Assembly: GCF_902502825.2 (NCBI RefSeq)
Contig: NZ_LR723670.1
Coordinates: 1,674,001 to 1,738,000, forward strand
DNA: 64,000 bases
Direction: 5' to 3'
Origin: Pseudorhizobium flavum
GTDB taxonomy: Bacteria; Pseudomonadota; Alphaproteobacteria; Rhizobiales; Rhizobiaceae
Shown: positions 48,779 to 58,312 of the stretch, piece by piece
How the letters are laid out: each line of letters starts with the position of its first letter
Position numbering within the stretch: position 1 is the stretch's first letter
The notes under the pieces: model-generated
Told to the model about the DNA's origin: nothing
Seen by the model: the letters and a program-made list of their open reading frames with translations, nothing else
The model's database searches: none
Position numbers and translations under genes: made by a program

Positions 48779-49600
48779 ATGCACCCTGTTGCCGAACTTC
48801 TTCCCTTCGCCGTCGCGCTGGCCGCCGCGGGCGCTTTGGCGGGCTTGCTTGCGGGCATGTTCGGGATCGGCGGCGGTGCGATCCTGGTACCGATCTTCTT
48901 CCACGTCTTCGGGCTCCTGGGCGTTCCGGAAGAGGTCAGGATGCAGCTTGCACTCGGGACATCGCTTGCGATCATTGTCCCCACCTCCGTGCGCTCCTTC
49001 ATGTCCCATCGCAAACGCGGGGCGGTCGACACCGAACTGCTGAAGGGCTGGGTCATCGCTGTCCCGCTCGGCACGCTCATCGCAGCCTATGTCGCGGCCA
49101 AGGCCTCCAGCGTGGAATTGCGGGTGATCTTCGCGCTGATCGCCTTGGCGCTCGCATTCCGGATGATCTTCAACCGGGCGACCTGGCAGCTCGGCAGCGA
49201 TCTGCCGGGAAATCCGGTCCGTTTCTTCGTGGGTGCGGGCATCGGCGTCCTTTCGGGGTTGATGGGTATCGGCGGCGGCGTCCTCAATAACACCTTCATG
49301 ACGCTCTACGGGCGGCCGATCCACCAGGCGGTGGCCACGTCGGCCGGTATCGGCGTGCTCATTTCGATCCCAGGCCTGGTCGGCTATGTCTGGGGCGGCT
49401 GGGGGCTCGATGGCCTGCCGCCATTCTCGACGGGCTACATCAACTGGATCGCCGTCGCCCTGCTGATTCCGATCACCCTGTCGCTTGCGCCGCTCGGGGC
49501 GCAACTGGCGCATGCCATGTCGAAGCGACAGCTCGAGATCGGCTTCGGAATTTTCCTGATCCTGGTGTCGCTGCAGTTCTTCGCAACGATCGTTGCTTGA
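48779..49600 (+). CDS. TauE/SafE family sulfite exporter-like permease
   Basis: This 273-residue membrane protein has eight hydrophobic segments. The duplicated family motif appears as GLLAGMFGIGGGAILVP near residue 25 and GVLSGLMGIGGGVLNN near residue 160. The family exports sulfite, sulfoacetate or related anions. Substrate choice is not visible. It is not next to the sulfite-reduction genes at 11.8-16.7 kb. Confidence 0.88.
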   Translation: MHPVAELLPFAVALAAAGALAGLLAGMFGIGGGAILVPIFFHVFGLLGVPEEVRMQLALGTSLAIIVPTSVRSFMSHRKRGAVDTELLKGWVIAVPLGTLIAAYVAAKASSVELRVIFALIALALAFRMIFNRATWQLGSDLPGNPVRFFVGAGIGVLSGLMGIGGGVLNNTFMTLYGRPIHQAVATSAGIGVLISIPGLVGYVWGGWGLDGLPPFSTGYINWIAVALLIPITLSLAPLGAQLAHAMSKRQLEIGFGIFLILVSLQFFATIVA

Positions 49601-49729
49601 ACCCTTCAGTCTTCTGCGGGATTGGTCCGGCAGCGCGAACGCAATGTTCTTCTATTTGGGATGGTCTCGGCGCGCGTGACGCCTATATTGGCGCCACTTC
49701 CCGGAAACAGATTTCAAAAAGACCTTCCC

Positions 49730-50656
49730 ATGGCTCCCATTGTATCTATTCGTAACCTTGCCAAAACCTATGGCAACGGCTTTCAGGCGCTGAAGGGCGT
49801 CGACCTCGACATCAAGAAGGGCGAGATCCTGGCACTTCTGGGCCCGAACGGCGCGGGCAAGACGACGCTGATCTCGATCGTCTGCGGCCTCGTCAATCCA
49901 AGCGGCGGCCAGGTGCTCGTCGGCGGCCATGACGTGGTGCGTGATTTCCGGCAGACCCGGGCGATGATCGGTCTCGTGCCGCAGGAGCTCACGACGGACA
50001 TGTTCGAAACCGTCTGGAACACCGTGTCCTTCTCGCGGGGATTGCACGGCAAGAAGGCGGATCCGGGCCGGATCGAGACGATCCTCAAGGACCTCTCCCT
50101 GTGGGACAAGAAGGACAACATGCTGAGGGAGCTTTCCGGCGGCATGAAGCGCCGCGTGCTGATCGCCAAGGCGCTGGCGCACGAGCCGGAAATCCTCTTT
50201 TTGGACGAGCCGACCGCCGGCGTCGACGTCAACCTGAGGCGCGAGATGTGGCAGGTGGTGGAGCGGCTTCGCAAGGGCGGTGTCACCGTCATCCTCACCA
50301 CGCATTACATCGAGGAAGCGGAGGAGATCGCCGACCGGGTGGGCGTCATCAACCATGGGGAACTCCTGCTCGTGGAGGACAAGACGGCCCTGATGCGGAA
50401 GCTTGGACGCAAGGAACTGCGCCTCGAACTCGCCGAGCCGCTTGGCGCGCTGCCGCCGGTGCTTGCGCCCTACAACCTGGCGCTCGCCGAGGACGGCGGC
50501 GCCCTGATCTACGAATATCAGGGGGAGGCGGAGCAGGGACGAATCGGTACGCTGCTCGGCTCGCTTGCGGCACAAGGGATTGAGTTCCGGGACCTCTCGA
50601 CGCGTCAGAGTTCGCTCGAGGACATCTTCGTCGAACTGGTGGGGCAGAGAGCATGA
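49730..50656 (+). CDS. ABC-2 type transporter ATP-binding protein
   Basis: This 308-residue ATPase has Walker [10 protein letters not shown], signature LSGGMKRR, Walker B ILFLDEP and H-loop TTHYIEE. The last 80 residues form an exporter-specific regulatory tail. It powers the permease encoded by the gene that overlaps its last 4 nt. The pair resembles YadG/YadH-type exporters. AAAAGACCTTCCC precedes the ATG at 49730. Confidence 0.93.
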   Translation: MAPIVSIRNLAKTYGNGFQALKGVDLDIKKGEILALLGPNGAGKTTLISIVCGLVNPSGGQVLVGGHDVVRDFRQTRAMIGLVPQELTTDMFETVWNTVSFSRGLHGKKADPGRIETILKDLSLWDKKDNMLRELSGGMKRRVLIAKALAHEPEILFLDEPTAGVDVNLRREMWQVVERLRKGGVTVILTTHYIEEAEEIADRVGVINHGELLLVEDKTALMRKLGRKELRLELAEPLGALPPVLAPYNLALAEDGGALIYEYQGEAEQGRIGTLLGSLAAQGIEFRDLSTRQSSLEDIFVELVGQRA

Positions 50657-51414
50657 ACTTCGAAGCGGTCAAATCCATCTACCTGTTCGAGATGGCGCGC
50701 ATGCGCCGCACGCTGATGCAGAGCGTCATCTCGCCCGTGCTGACGACGTCGCTCTACTTCGTTGTCTTCGGTGCGGCGATCGGTTCGCGGATCGAGCAGA
50801 TCGACGGCGTCTCGTACGGCGCCTTCATCACGCCGGGCCTGATCATGCTGTCGCTCCTGACCCAGTGCATCTCCAACGGCTCGATCGGCATCTACTTCCC
50901 GAAGTTCACCGGCACGATCTACGAGATCCTGTCCTCGCCGATCGCGATGGCCGAGATCCTGCTGGGCTACGTGGGGGCGGCGGCGAGCAAGGGCCTGATC
51001 ATCGGGCTGATCATCCTGGCGACCGCGTCCTTCTTCGTCGACATCTCGATCGCCCATCCCGTCATGATGCTGGTCTTCCTGGTGCTGACGGCGGTTACCT
51101 TCAGCCTTGCCGGCTTCATCGTCGGCATCTGGGCGAAGAATTTCGAGCAGCTCAACATCATGCCTATGCTGGTTGTGCCGCCGCTGACCTTCCTGGGCGG
51201 AACCTTTTATTCGGTGGAAATGCTGTCGCCGTTCTGGCAGGCGGTCAGCCACTTGAACCCGGTTCTCTATCTGGTCAGTGGTTTCCGCTGGAGCTTCTAC
51301 GAAATCGCCGACGTCAATCCGTTGATCAGCCTTGGCATGATCGCCCTGTTCCTGGTGGTTTGCCTGGCGCTGGTCGCCTGGATATTCCGCACGGGCTACC
51401 GGCTGCGAAACTGA
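50653..51414 (+). CDS. ABC-2 type transporter permease
   Basis: This 253-residue membrane protein has six hydrophobic segments and the ABC-2 signature region ([23 protein letters not shown]). It is coupled to the ATPase gene by an ATGA overlap. The substrate is unknown; relatives export polysaccharides, lipids or drugs. Confidence 0.92.
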   Translation: MNFEAVKSIYLFEMARMRRTLMQSVISPVLTTSLYFVVFGAAIGSRIEQIDGVSYGAFITPGLIMLSLLTQCISNGSIGIYFPKFTGTIYEILSSPIAMAEILLGYVGAAASKGLIIGLIILATASFFVDISIAHPVMMLVFLVLTAVTFSLAGFIVGIWAKNFEQLNIMPMLVVPPLTFLGGTFYSVEMLSPFWQAVSHLNPVLYLVSGFRWSFYEIADVNPLISLGMIALFLVVCLALVAWIFRTGYRLRN

Positions 51415-51436
51415 TCTCGCAGCCGGCGGGGCAGGG

Positions 51437-52645
51437 TCAGTTCTGCTGCAGCGCGGCCTGTCGTCCGCCACGCGCCAGCATCACGACGGAGCCGAGGGCG
51501 CAGGCGATGCCGACGAAGGTCACGCCGCCGAGGGGCCCTTGGCTATCGACCAGCAGGCCACCCAGGACGGCTCCGGATGAGATGGCGACCTGGAAGGTGG
51601 TGAGCAGCATCGCGCCGACGCTTTCGGCCTCATCGGACGCCGCCCGGGTGACATGGGTCTGAATGCTGACGGGCAGGATGCCGAAGGCGAGGCCCCACAG
51701 CACGATTGCCGCCCATGATACCAGCGGCAGCCCGCCCGCCCAGAGCATCAGCAATGCCGAGAGCGCCACCAGCCCGGCACCCAAGGCGACGGAGCCGGTC
51801 GTGCTGCGGCTGGCGATCGCGCCGCCGAGGAGGTTTCCGAAGAAGCCGGCAACGCCATAGGCGAGGAGGACCAGCGAGATCATCTCGACGCTGAAGCGGG
51901 GGATCTGCTCCAGGTAAGGACGAACATAGGTGAAGCCGGCGAAATGCCCCGCGACGATGATCAGCGTCACGATCAGCCCGACCCGGACCCGCGGGCGGCC
52001 GAGCAGCGAAACCATCGTTGCAAGGCTCGCACTGCCCCGCGGCGGCAGCGACGGGACCGTGAAGGCCTGGACTAGGAGGGCTACGACGCCGACGCCCGCC
52101 GAAAGCGCGAAGGCCGCGCGCCAGCCAAGGGTCGCACCGATCCAGGCGCCAAGGGGTGCCGCACAGACGGTCGCGACGGAGACGCCGGTGAAAACGATCG
52201 CCATGGCGCGGGGCATCAGATGCTCCGGTACGAGCCGCATGGCGAGTGCGGCGGACATGGCCCAGAAGCCACCGAGGCCGATCCCGAGCAGGAGGCGTGC
52301 GACGAGCAGCATCGGCAGGCTGCTTGCGAGCGCCGCAAGCGTGCTGGAGACGACGAGCAGGGTGGTGAGCGTGAGCAGGACCCAGCGGCGGTCAAGGTTT
52401 CTGGTGCCGATCACCACGCCCGGACCGGCGATGGCACCGATTACGGCCGTCGCCGTGATCGTCTGGCCGGCCGTGCCGGGCGTGATGGCAAGATCCTGGG
52501 AGATCGGGGTCAGCAGGCTGACGGGGAGAAATTCGGCGGTGACAAGGCCGAAGACGCCAAGTGACAGGGAGACGACGGCAGCCCAGGCGGCATCGCCGCG
52601 GGTGCCGCATAAGGCATGGGAGGGATCAAGAGTGCAGTCGGTCAT
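51437..52645 (-). CDS. MFS transporter (DHA1-like)
   Basis: This is a 402-residue inner-membrane carrier with twelve hydrophobic segments. It starts after a short polar N-terminus with LGVFGLVTAEFLPVSLL (drug:H+ antiporter motif C-like region) and carries VIGTRNLDRRWVLLT in the helix 2-3 loop. It resembles the arabinose/drug efflux group. It is divergent from an AraC-type regulator, its probable controller. Confidence 0.88.
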   Translation of the reverse strand: MTDCTLDPSHALCGTRGDAAWAAVVSLSLGVFGLVTAEFLPVSLLTPISQDLAITPGTAGQTITATAVIGAIAGPGVVIGTRNLDRRWVLLTLTTLLVVSSTLAALASSLPMLLVARLLLGIGLGGFWAMSAALAMRLVPEHLMPRAMAIVFTGVSVATVCAAPLGAWIGATLGWRAAFALSAGVGVVALLVQAFTVPSLPPRGSASLATMVSLLGRPRVRVGLIVTLIIVAGHFAGFTYVRPYLEQIPRFSVEMISLVLLAYGVAGFFGNLLGGAIASRSTTGSVALGAGLVALSALLMLWAGGLPLVSWAAIVLWGLAFGILPVSIQTHVTRAASDEAESVGAMLLTTFQVAISSGAVLGGLLVDSQGPLGGVTFVGIACALGSVVMLARGGRQAALQQN

Positions 52646-52719
52646 GATCGGTTCCTGCGTTGTTGGAGGCTCAACAGATATGGGTGACCTCCTGTCGTTT
52701 CTATGCTAGAAAATCCGAC

Positions 52720-53694
52720 ATGCTTGACCGTTCGTCCAAATCTGCTGTGGCTGCATCCGGCGATCCGCTGAGCGATCTGCTGCGTGGCCTGCGCCTCGAC
52801 GGCGTCGAATACGGCCGCTGCCGTCCCTGCGAGCCCTGGGCCACTGCCTTTCCGGCACAGGACGAGGCGCGCTTCCACTTCCTTGCCTCCGGGCGCGCCT
52901 TGCTACAGACGCCTTCTGGCCAGTTGCTGACGCTATCTGCCGGCGATGCGGTTCTGCTGCCGCGGGGCGGGGCGCATGTGATGGCGAGCGGCAAGGAAGT
53001 TCCTCCGGCTCCCTACGACAAGCTCATCCGCCGGGAAGTCTGCCAAGGCATCTACGACGTGCAGTGCCCGAATGCTCCGGGCGGCACGCTGCTGCTGGTC
53101 GGGTCCATGCGGTTCAACGTCGACCGGCTTCATCCGCTTCTGCAACTCATGCCGGACGTGATGATGACGAGCGATCTGGCAGGAAGCGAACCGGCGATCC
53201 CGCACCTGCTGGATGCGATGGGCCGGGAAGTGGAGATGGACCGCGTGGGGGCAGGCGGCATCCTTGCGCGGCTCGCCGACGTGCTGACGGCAACGCTCAT
53301 CCGTACCTGGGTCGAGCATGGCTGCGGCGAGTCGACCGGCTGGCTCGCGGCGGTGCGCAATCCGGAGATCGGTCGCGTACTGGCGGCGATCCACCTGCAG
53401 CCGGAGCGGGACTGGAGCGTGGCGGATCTCGCCAGGCTCATGGGCGCGTCGCGGTCGGGTTTTGCCGAACGCTTTTCTCGGGTCGTGGGCGAGACCCCGG
53501 CCCGCTACGTCGCTCGCGTCCGGATGCATCAGGCGCGCCAGTGGCTGAGCCAGGGGATGCGGGTATCGGTGGCGGCGCAGCGTCTTGGATATGATGCCGA
53601 GGCTTCGTTCAGCCGGGCCTTCAAGCGCATCATCGGCGCACCGCCCAGCGCCTATCGGGCGACCACCACCACACGGATGGCGGCGGCCGAGTGA
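52720..53694 (+). CDS. AraC family regulator with cupin_6 domain
   Basis: This is a 324-residue regulator. The N-terminal half is a cupin_6 sensor (ARFHFLASGRALLQTPSG, LLPRGGAHVMAS); the C-terminal AraC domain has SRSGFAERFSRVVGETPARYV and VSVAAQRLGYDAEASFSRAF. It is divergent from the MFS gene with a 74-nt spacer. The start at 52720 (MLDRSSKS) is chosen over an upstream in-frame start at 52660 that overlaps the spacer. Confidence 0.88.
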   Translation: MLDRSSKSAVAASGDPLSDLLRGLRLDGVEYGRCRPCEPWATAFPAQDEARFHFLASGRALLQTPSGQLLTLSAGDAVLLPRGGAHVMASGKEVPPAPYDKLIRREVCQGIYDVQCPNAPGGTLLLVGSMRFNVDRLHPLLQLMPDVMMTSDLAGSEPAIPHLLDAMGREVEMDRVGAGGILARLADVLTATLIRTWVEHGCGESTGWLAAVRNPEIGRVLAAIHLQPERDWSVADLARLMGASRSGFAERFSRVVGETPARYVARVRMHQARQWLSQGMRVSVAAQRLGYDAEASFSRAFKRIIGAPPSAYRATTTTRMAAAE

Positions 53695-53699
53695 CCGCC

Positions 53700-53858
53700 T
53701 CAGAGCATGCTGACGCGGACCAGGAACACGAAGACGATCAGCATCGAGGCAAGAGCCACCATGGTGATTGCCGGGGCTAGACCGATGGTCACGGCGCCGA
53801 AGGCGATGAGCGCGATGGCGATGACGGCGAGGAGGGGGATGAGAAGCTTGCTGGACAT
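53700..53858 (-). CDS. Small two-helix membrane protein (52 aa)
   Basis: This short reading frame encodes MSSKLLIPLLAVIAIALIAF then a second hydrophobic segment (ITMVALASMLIVFVFLV). Only a few charged residues occur, near the ends, as in small inner-membrane proteins. No strong ribosome site is visible, but the coding pattern is clean and the frame fills the gap between the AraC gene and the protease gene. The function is unknown. Confidence 0.5.
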   Translation of the reverse strand: MSSKLLIPLLAVIAIALIAFGAVTIGLAPAITMVALASMLIVFVFLVRVSML

Positions 53859-53958
53859 GCTTAGCTTATAATCCACCTGCCAAAATTGACAAAAGGACGT
53901 TCTGACGCACCTGGTCTGTCCCTGGGCGCCGCCGGTGCTAGCGCGTGCGTAAGCCGGA

Positions 53959-54663
53959 TCAGTCGCGCAGCCGCAGCTCGTCGGTCTGCATCTGGATCGA
54001 GCCGAGCGTCGACAGGAATGTCATCCCGAGGAGACTCTGGTCCAACCGTCCCTCCTCGGCCACCATGGCCCGGACATCGCGACGCAGGATCGGCCCGATG
54101 GCGACTTCCTCGAGGCGGACCGGTGCTGCCGTCGCGCGCCCGTTTGCGGTGGAGACGGTGACGGTATAGGCGAGGCGCTGCGGTTCAAGGCCGATGCGTT
54201 CGGCGTCCTCGAACGAAAGAACAACGGCACTGGCACCGGTATCGACAAGCATCGACACCGCTTGCCCGTTCACGCTCGCGGACGTGTGGAAATGCCCGCG
54301 AATGCCGCGGTGGATAAGGACTTCCGTGACGCCCTGTGCCGTTGTGACCTCGACGGCGCTGCCCGGGATGAGCCCGGCTGAGAGCCGGGCGCCGACCTGT
54401 TGCAGATCGTACCTGTAGATATAGGCTGCGACGAGGGCGAGGATGATCACCAGCCACACCGCGATATAGCGAAGAATTTGGGTCAAGCCGCCGCGGTTGC
54501 CCGCAAGGATGCCGACCGAGAGAAGGCCCGCGATCGGCAGGAGATAGATCATCTGCCCAAAGTCCTCGTTTGCGATACCGAAGGTCTGACCGCTGTCGTG
54601 GTTGAAGACGAGAAGGGCAAGACCCGCGCCAAGGACGAGGAGGACGAAGGTGAGGCCGTTCAC
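53959..54663 (-). CDS. TIGR02281 family clan AA aspartic protease
   Basis: This is a 234-residue membrane-anchored retropepsin-like protease. Two to three N-terminal hydrophobic segments (LTFVLLVLGAGLALLVF, IYLLPIAGLLSVGILAG, ILRYIAVWLVIILALVA) precede a periplasmic domain with catalytic VDTGASAVVLSFEDAERIG. GTG at 54663 overlaps the stop of the DUF1289 gene, so translation is coupled. Relatives (PerP-like) process membrane proteins; the target here is unknown. Confidence 0.88.
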   Translation of the reverse strand: MNGLTFVLLVLGAGLALLVFNHDSGQTFGIANEDFGQMIYLLPIAGLLSVGILAGNRGGLTQILRYIAVWLVIILALVAAYIYRYDLQQVGARLSAGLIPGSAVEVTTAQGVTEVLIHRGIRGHFHTSASVNGQAVSMLVDTGASAVVLSFEDAERIGLEPQRLAYTVTVSTANGRATAAPVRLEEVAIGPILRRDVRAMVAEEGRLDQSLLGMTFLSTLGSIQMQTDELRLRD

Positions 54664-54887
54664 GAGGCAGCCCGCTCCCGTGCCGGTCGCTGGACTTGCC
54701 CGGTGCCTCCGTCCAGCCCTGCGCGCTTTGGCCGGGCGGGCAGGGCATCCATCAGGGCGCGGCGTTCCGCGTCGGTGAAGCTTGTCCAGCGAGCGATCTC
54801 GTCGCGGGTGCGCCCGCAGCCGATGCAGTTGCCGGAGGTTTCGTCGATGGAGCAGACGAGGATGCAGGGTGAAATCATGTTCTTCAT
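54660..54887 (-). CDS. DUF1289 domain-containing protein
   Basis: This 75-residue protein has the DUF1289 cysteine pattern: PCILVCSIDETSGNCIGCGRTRDEIARW. The four cysteines suggest a small metal or Fe-S site. It lies between cobS and the protease gene on the same strand, overlapping the latter by 4 nt. The function is unknown. Confidence 0.88.
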   Translation of the reverse strand: MKNMISPCILVCSIDETSGNCIGCGRTRDEIARWTSFTDAERRALMDALPARPKRAGLDGGTGQVQRPARERAAS

Positions 54888-54896
54888 ATCTGCGGT

Positions 54897-55670
54897 TCAC
54901 GCAGCGAGCGCAAGGGAGACCAGGAACACGATCTCGCAAGCTTGCTGCGTGGCGCCGATCGTATCGCCCGTATGACCGCCGATCCTGCGTGCGGCCAATC
55001 GTGTGACGCCCATTGCCGCCACCGCCGACAGGCCGCCGGCGAAGATAAAAGGCAGGAAGCCAGCGACCGGCCACAGGAGCATAAGGCCGGCAAGGGCGGC
55101 ACTTCCGAGCGCAACGTTGCGGGCAGCCGAAGCCGGCCTGCCGGCGCCTGCCGCGACCCCATTGCTGCGGGCGGCCGGCAAAGCGTGCCAGTGCCCGACC
55201 ATCAGCGCCCGGCTGAGCGCCGCCGAGGCGACCAGTGCGAATGCGGGGAGGCTGGCTGCCGGACCGGCGAGCGCGGAGAGTGCTGCCGCACGAAGCGCGA
55301 AGGACAGGATCAGAGCGATGACGCCATAGCTTCCGTTGCGGCTATCCTTCATGATCGAGAGGATATGCTCGCGATCACGGCCACCGCCAAAACCGTCCGC
55401 TGCATCGGCAAGACCGTCCTCGTGCAGTGCGCCGGTGAGGACGGTCAGCACCGCAAGTGCGACCAGCGACGACAGGAGCGGGTCGGCGTCGAGGTGCAGC
55501 AGCAAGGCGAGCAGCAGCGCGGGCGGGGTGGCGATCACCAGGCCTGCAGAGGGAAAGGCACGCACCGCGCGGCTTAACGACCCGTCGTGCCCTACGAAAA
55601 AGCGCGAGGGAACCGGCAATCGTCCGAGAAAGCCGACCGAACGCGCGAGGTCGTCGAGGAATTCCGTCAC
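54897..55670 (-). CDS. cobS: Adenosylcobinamide-GDP ribazoletransferase CobS
   Basis: This 257-residue membrane enzyme catalyses the last step of cobalamin assembly, joining adenosylcobinamide-GDP with alpha-ribazole. The family signature is LHEDGLADAADGFGGG...MKDSRNGSYGV, shown here in parts, and several membrane segments follow. GTG at 55670 is the likely start; the much longer in-frame extension overlaps cobT antisense and is rejected. It is divergent from cobT with a 102-nt spacer. Confidence 0.92.
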   Translation of the reverse strand: MTEFLDDLARSVGFLGRLPVPSRFFVGHDGSLSRAVRAFPSAGLVIATPPALLLALLLHLDADPLLSSLVALAVLTVLTGALHEDGLADAADGFGGGRDREHILSIMKDSRNGSYGVIALILSFALRAAALSALAGPAASLPAFALVASAALSRALMVGHWHALPAARSNGVAAGAGRPASAARNVALGSAALAGLMLLWPVAGFLPFIFAGGLSAVAAMGVTRLAARRIGGHTGDTIGATQQACEIVFLVSLALAA

Positions 55671-55772
55671 CTTTGGCAGTTGTCCCTCCGTGCCTGCGCG
55701 ACTATGAGAGCAACAAAGCGTGATTTGCCGGCAAAACACAAGCGACCGGCCAAGGACGAGAGAAAGCATCCG

Positions 55773-56789
55773 ATGAGCGTGAGCGGCCTGCCATTCGACG
55801 ACTTCCGCACCCTCCTGCAGAACCTGCCCGGCCCTGATTCGCGGGCGCTGGTCGCTGCACGCGAGCGGGATGCGCAACTGACGAAGCCGCCGGGTTCGCT
55901 CGGCCGGCTGGAAGAAATCGCTATGTGGCTGGCGGCTTGGACGGGACGTCCCCCGGCGGTGACACGTCCGCTGGTGGCGATCTTCGCCGGGAACCATGGC
56001 GTCACGAAACATGGGATCACGCCGTTCCCGCCCTCGGTGACACAGCAGATGGTCGAAAACTTTGCCGCGGGCGGCGCGGCGATCAACCAGATCTGCGTTA
56101 CCCATGACCTCGGACTGAAGATCTTCGACCTGGCGCTCGACTATCCCACGGGCGACATCACCTGCGAGGCCGCACTTTCGGAGCGCGACTGTGCCGCCAC
56201 CATGGCCTTCGGGATGGAAGCGATCGCGGGAGGAACCGACCTCCTGTGCATCGGCGAAATGGGGATCGGCAACACGACGATCGCGGCCGCCATCAACCTC
56301 GCCCTCTACGGTGGAGAGGCGGAGGATTGGGTGGGGCCGGGGACCGGTTCGCACGGCGTCCAGATGGAGCGGAAGATCCAGGCGGTGAAGACGGCCGTGG
56401 AGTTCCACAAGGATCATCTCAAGGATCCGCTCGAGGTTCTGCGGCGGCTGGGCGGGCGGGAGATCGCCGCCATCGCGGGCGCGATCCTGGCGGCGCGCAT
56501 CGAGAAGATACCGGTGCTGCTCGACGGCTATGTCGTGACGGCGGCGGCGTCCATCCTGAAGGCGGCCAATCCCTCCGCCCTTGATCACTGCCTGATCGGC
56601 CATGTCTCGGCTGAACCGGGCCATCTGAAGGCGGTGGAGAAGCTCGGGAAGACACCACTGCTGGCGCTCGGCATGCGGCTCGGCGAGGGTACCGGGGCAG
56701 CCCTTGCCGCAGGCATCGTCAAGTCTGCGGCCGCCTGCCATTCCGGAATGGCGACCTTTGCCCAGGCGGGCGTGAGCGCGGGGAACTGA
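55773..56789 (+). CDS. cobT: Nicotinate-nucleotide--dimethylbenzimidazole phosphoribosyltransferase CobT
   Basis: This 338-residue enzyme transfers phosphoribose from nicotinate mononucleotide to dimethylbenzimidazole, giving alpha-ribazole phosphate for CobS. Family motifs are LTKPPGSLGRLEE, FAGNHGVTKHGITPFP, GEMGIGNTT, GPGTGSHG and LGMRLGEGTGAALA, the last with the catalytic Glu region. It is divergent from cobS and 2 nt before dgkA. Confidence 0.95.
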   Translation: MSVSGLPFDDFRTLLQNLPGPDSRALVAARERDAQLTKPPGSLGRLEEIAMWLAAWTGRPPAVTRPLVAIFAGNHGVTKHGITPFPPSVTQQMVENFAAGGAAINQICVTHDLGLKIFDLALDYPTGDITCEAALSERDCAATMAFGMEAIAGGTDLLCIGEMGIGNTTIAAAINLALYGGEAEDWVGPGTGSHGVQMERKIQAVKTAVEFHKDHLKDPLEVLRRLGGREIAAIAGAILAARIEKIPVLLDGYVVTAAASILKAANPSALDHCLIGHVSAEPGHLKAVEKLGKTPLLALGMRLGEGTGAALAAGIVKSAAACHSGMATFAQAGVSAGN

Positions 56790-56791
56790 CC

Positions 56792-57187
56792 TTGGAAAAG
56801 GCGCCGCAGGAAAGTGGGATCCGCAAGGCGAGCGGGCCTCGGCGCGTGCTGGCGGCAACGCGCTACTCGCTGCAGGGACTGGTGCGGCTGTGGGGCGAAG
56901 AGGCGTTTCGAACCGAGGTCGTGGCCTTCGCCCTCGGGCTGCTGCTGTTCGTCGTCATTGACGCAGAACTCTATCAATACCTGATCTTCGTCATCCTGAT
57001 GCTGCTCCTCTTCTGCGTTGAGGCGTTGAACACGGCGATCGAGGAACTCGTCGACCGGATCTCACCCGAGATTTCCACCGTCGGCCGGCATGCGAAGGAT
57101 CTGGGCTCGTTCGCGGTCTTCTGCCTCTTGTGCGTGAACGGTCTGTTTGTGCTGTGGTGCCTGTGTGACAGGCTGTGGCAGGGTTGA
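56792..57187 (+). CDS. dgkA: Diacylglycerol kinase
   Basis: This 131-residue inner-membrane enzyme has three helices (VVAFALGLLLFVVI, LYQYLIFVILMLLLF, FAVFCLLCVNGLFVLW). The signature E-A-L-N-T-A-IEELVDRIS is in CVEALNTAIEELVDRIS. It phosphorylates diacylglycerol from glucan or lipopolysaccharide decoration. It uses a TTG start 2 nt after the cobT stop, so it probably relies on coupling. Confidence 0.93.
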   Translation: MEKAPQESGIRKASGPRRVLAATRYSLQGLVRLWGEEAFRTEVVAFALGLLLFVVIDAELYQYLIFVILMLLLFCVEALNTAIEELVDRISPEISTVGRHAKDLGSFAVFCLLCVNGLFVLWCLCDRLWQG

Positions 57188-57205
57188 ACTCGTAATACGA
57201 GTATA

Positions 57206-57233
57206 TTGACTAATTGTTCCCATAAGTTGTATT
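57206..57233 (+). promoter_or_regulatory. Candidate promoter of the membrane-protein gene
   Basis: TTGACT (57206-57211) and TGTATT (57228-57233) are separated by 16 nt in an unusually AT-rich spacer. The palindrome CTCGTAATACGAG (57189-57201) lies immediately upstream and could be an operator or end of the preceding transcript. Motif match only. Confidence 0.4.
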
Positions 57234-57260
57234 TTGCATTCATACAACTGAGGGCCGGTC

Positions 57261-58307
57261 ATGTTTCGCATTTTCATGAGGCGGTGGATAACTGACCGGC
57301 AAACGCGCAGGCGTGACCAGTATGCAGCCTTGCTGGCGATTGTTGGCCTGCTCTGCGCCCTCCTTACGCTCACCTTCATGATACTCTCCCAATTTCCGGG
57401 ACGGTTCGGTGCGGTGGGATTGGGCGGCGTCATTCTCTTTGCGGCTGCCGCCGCCGGCGGTGGGCTCGGCTTCCTCTTTTCGGTCCCACGCGTCCTTTCT
57501 ACCGGAGAGGCCGGCCCGAATGGCGCCGATCGGAAGGAGGGTGAGGGGAAGGAGGTCAAGGCTGATCGGCTTCTCGGGTCTAATACCAACCTTGAACGGA
57601 TTTCCGAATGGCTGACGACGATGATCGTCGGGGTGGGGCTCAGTCAGATTACGTCGGTGGGCGAACATATGGCCGCCTTGACCGCATTTCTGGCTGGACA
57701 TCATGATTCGACGACGCTCGCCGCGGCGGGACCCTTCATTCTGATTGTCGGGTTGGTGGGAGGATTCATCTTCCTCTATCTCTACACAAGGTTGTACCTT
57801 TCGCCGCTTTTCCTCTACGTCGAGACGCTGATAAGCAAGCCCGGTCAGGAAGAGGTGCCCACTCAGGAAGATAGGATTAGGACGCTCGCCAGGGAGCTTT
57901 CGGAGAAGACGGGCGCGTCATTCTTTCGGTACATCGCGGATCGCGATTCCATCTCACTGGACAACACGATGCATGTGCTCTCCGCCCTCTTGTACGAGGA
58001 CGACGGATACCGCACGGTGTTGGAAATCGGCGATGAACTTCAGGAGACTCTGGCAGCCGAGATGCCGCGCTTTTGGTATATCATGGCGGCTGCAAACGGG
58101 CAGCTTCATCATCAACTTCTTTCTCGTGGTGAAGCGAAACCCGAGCTGGAGGATGCTCGCAAGGCAGTACTCAAGGCCAGTCAAATGGCCGTGTCGCTGG
58201 ACCCGAACTACAAGCGCCGCCTTCTCGAACTGAGCAGGCCAGGCTCAAGGGACGATGATCTGCAGGACTTCACAGACGACCCGGACTTCAAGAAGATCGT
58301 ACGCTAA
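57261..58307 (+). CDS. Unknown membrane protein with FLFSVPR / NTNLERISEWL module
   Basis: This is a 348-residue protein. Hydrophobic segments lie near residues 25-43, 52-74 and 147-170. Between the second and third is GFLFSVPR (74-81) and NTNLERISEWLTTMIVGVGLS (around 108-127, given in part), a module I associate with membrane proteins in variable accessory operons, some carrying prokaryotic YEATS domains. The C-terminal 170 residues are soluble, helical and unlike YEATS. No function is assigned; a sensor or effector role in a conflict-type system is speculation. Confidence 0.7.
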   Translation: MFRIFMRRWITDRQTRRRDQYAALLAIVGLLCALLTLTFMILSQFPGRFGAVGLGGVILFAAAAAGGGLGFLFSVPRVLSTGEAGPNGADRKEGEGKEVKADRLLGSNTNLERISEWLTTMIVGVGLSQITSVGEHMAALTAFLAGHHDSTTLAAAGPFILIVGLVGGFIFLYLYTRLYLSPLFLYVETLISKPGQEEVPTQEDRIRTLARELSEKTGASFFRYIADRDSISLDNTMHVLSALLYEDDGYRTVLEIGDELQETLAAEMPRFWYIMAAANGQLHHQLLSRGEAKPELEDARKAVLKASQMAVSLDPNYKRRLLELSRPGSRDDDLQDFTDDPDFKKIVR

Positions 58308-58312
58308 ATTGC

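Noticed and set aside
55671..55772. Cobalamin riboswitch between cobS and cobT
   Set aside because: The 102-nt divergent spacer is too short and lacks the conserved B12-box sequence.
54888..56858. Long in-frame extension of cobS to 56858
   Set aside because: It runs antisense through cobT; the CobS domain begins at the GTG at 55670.
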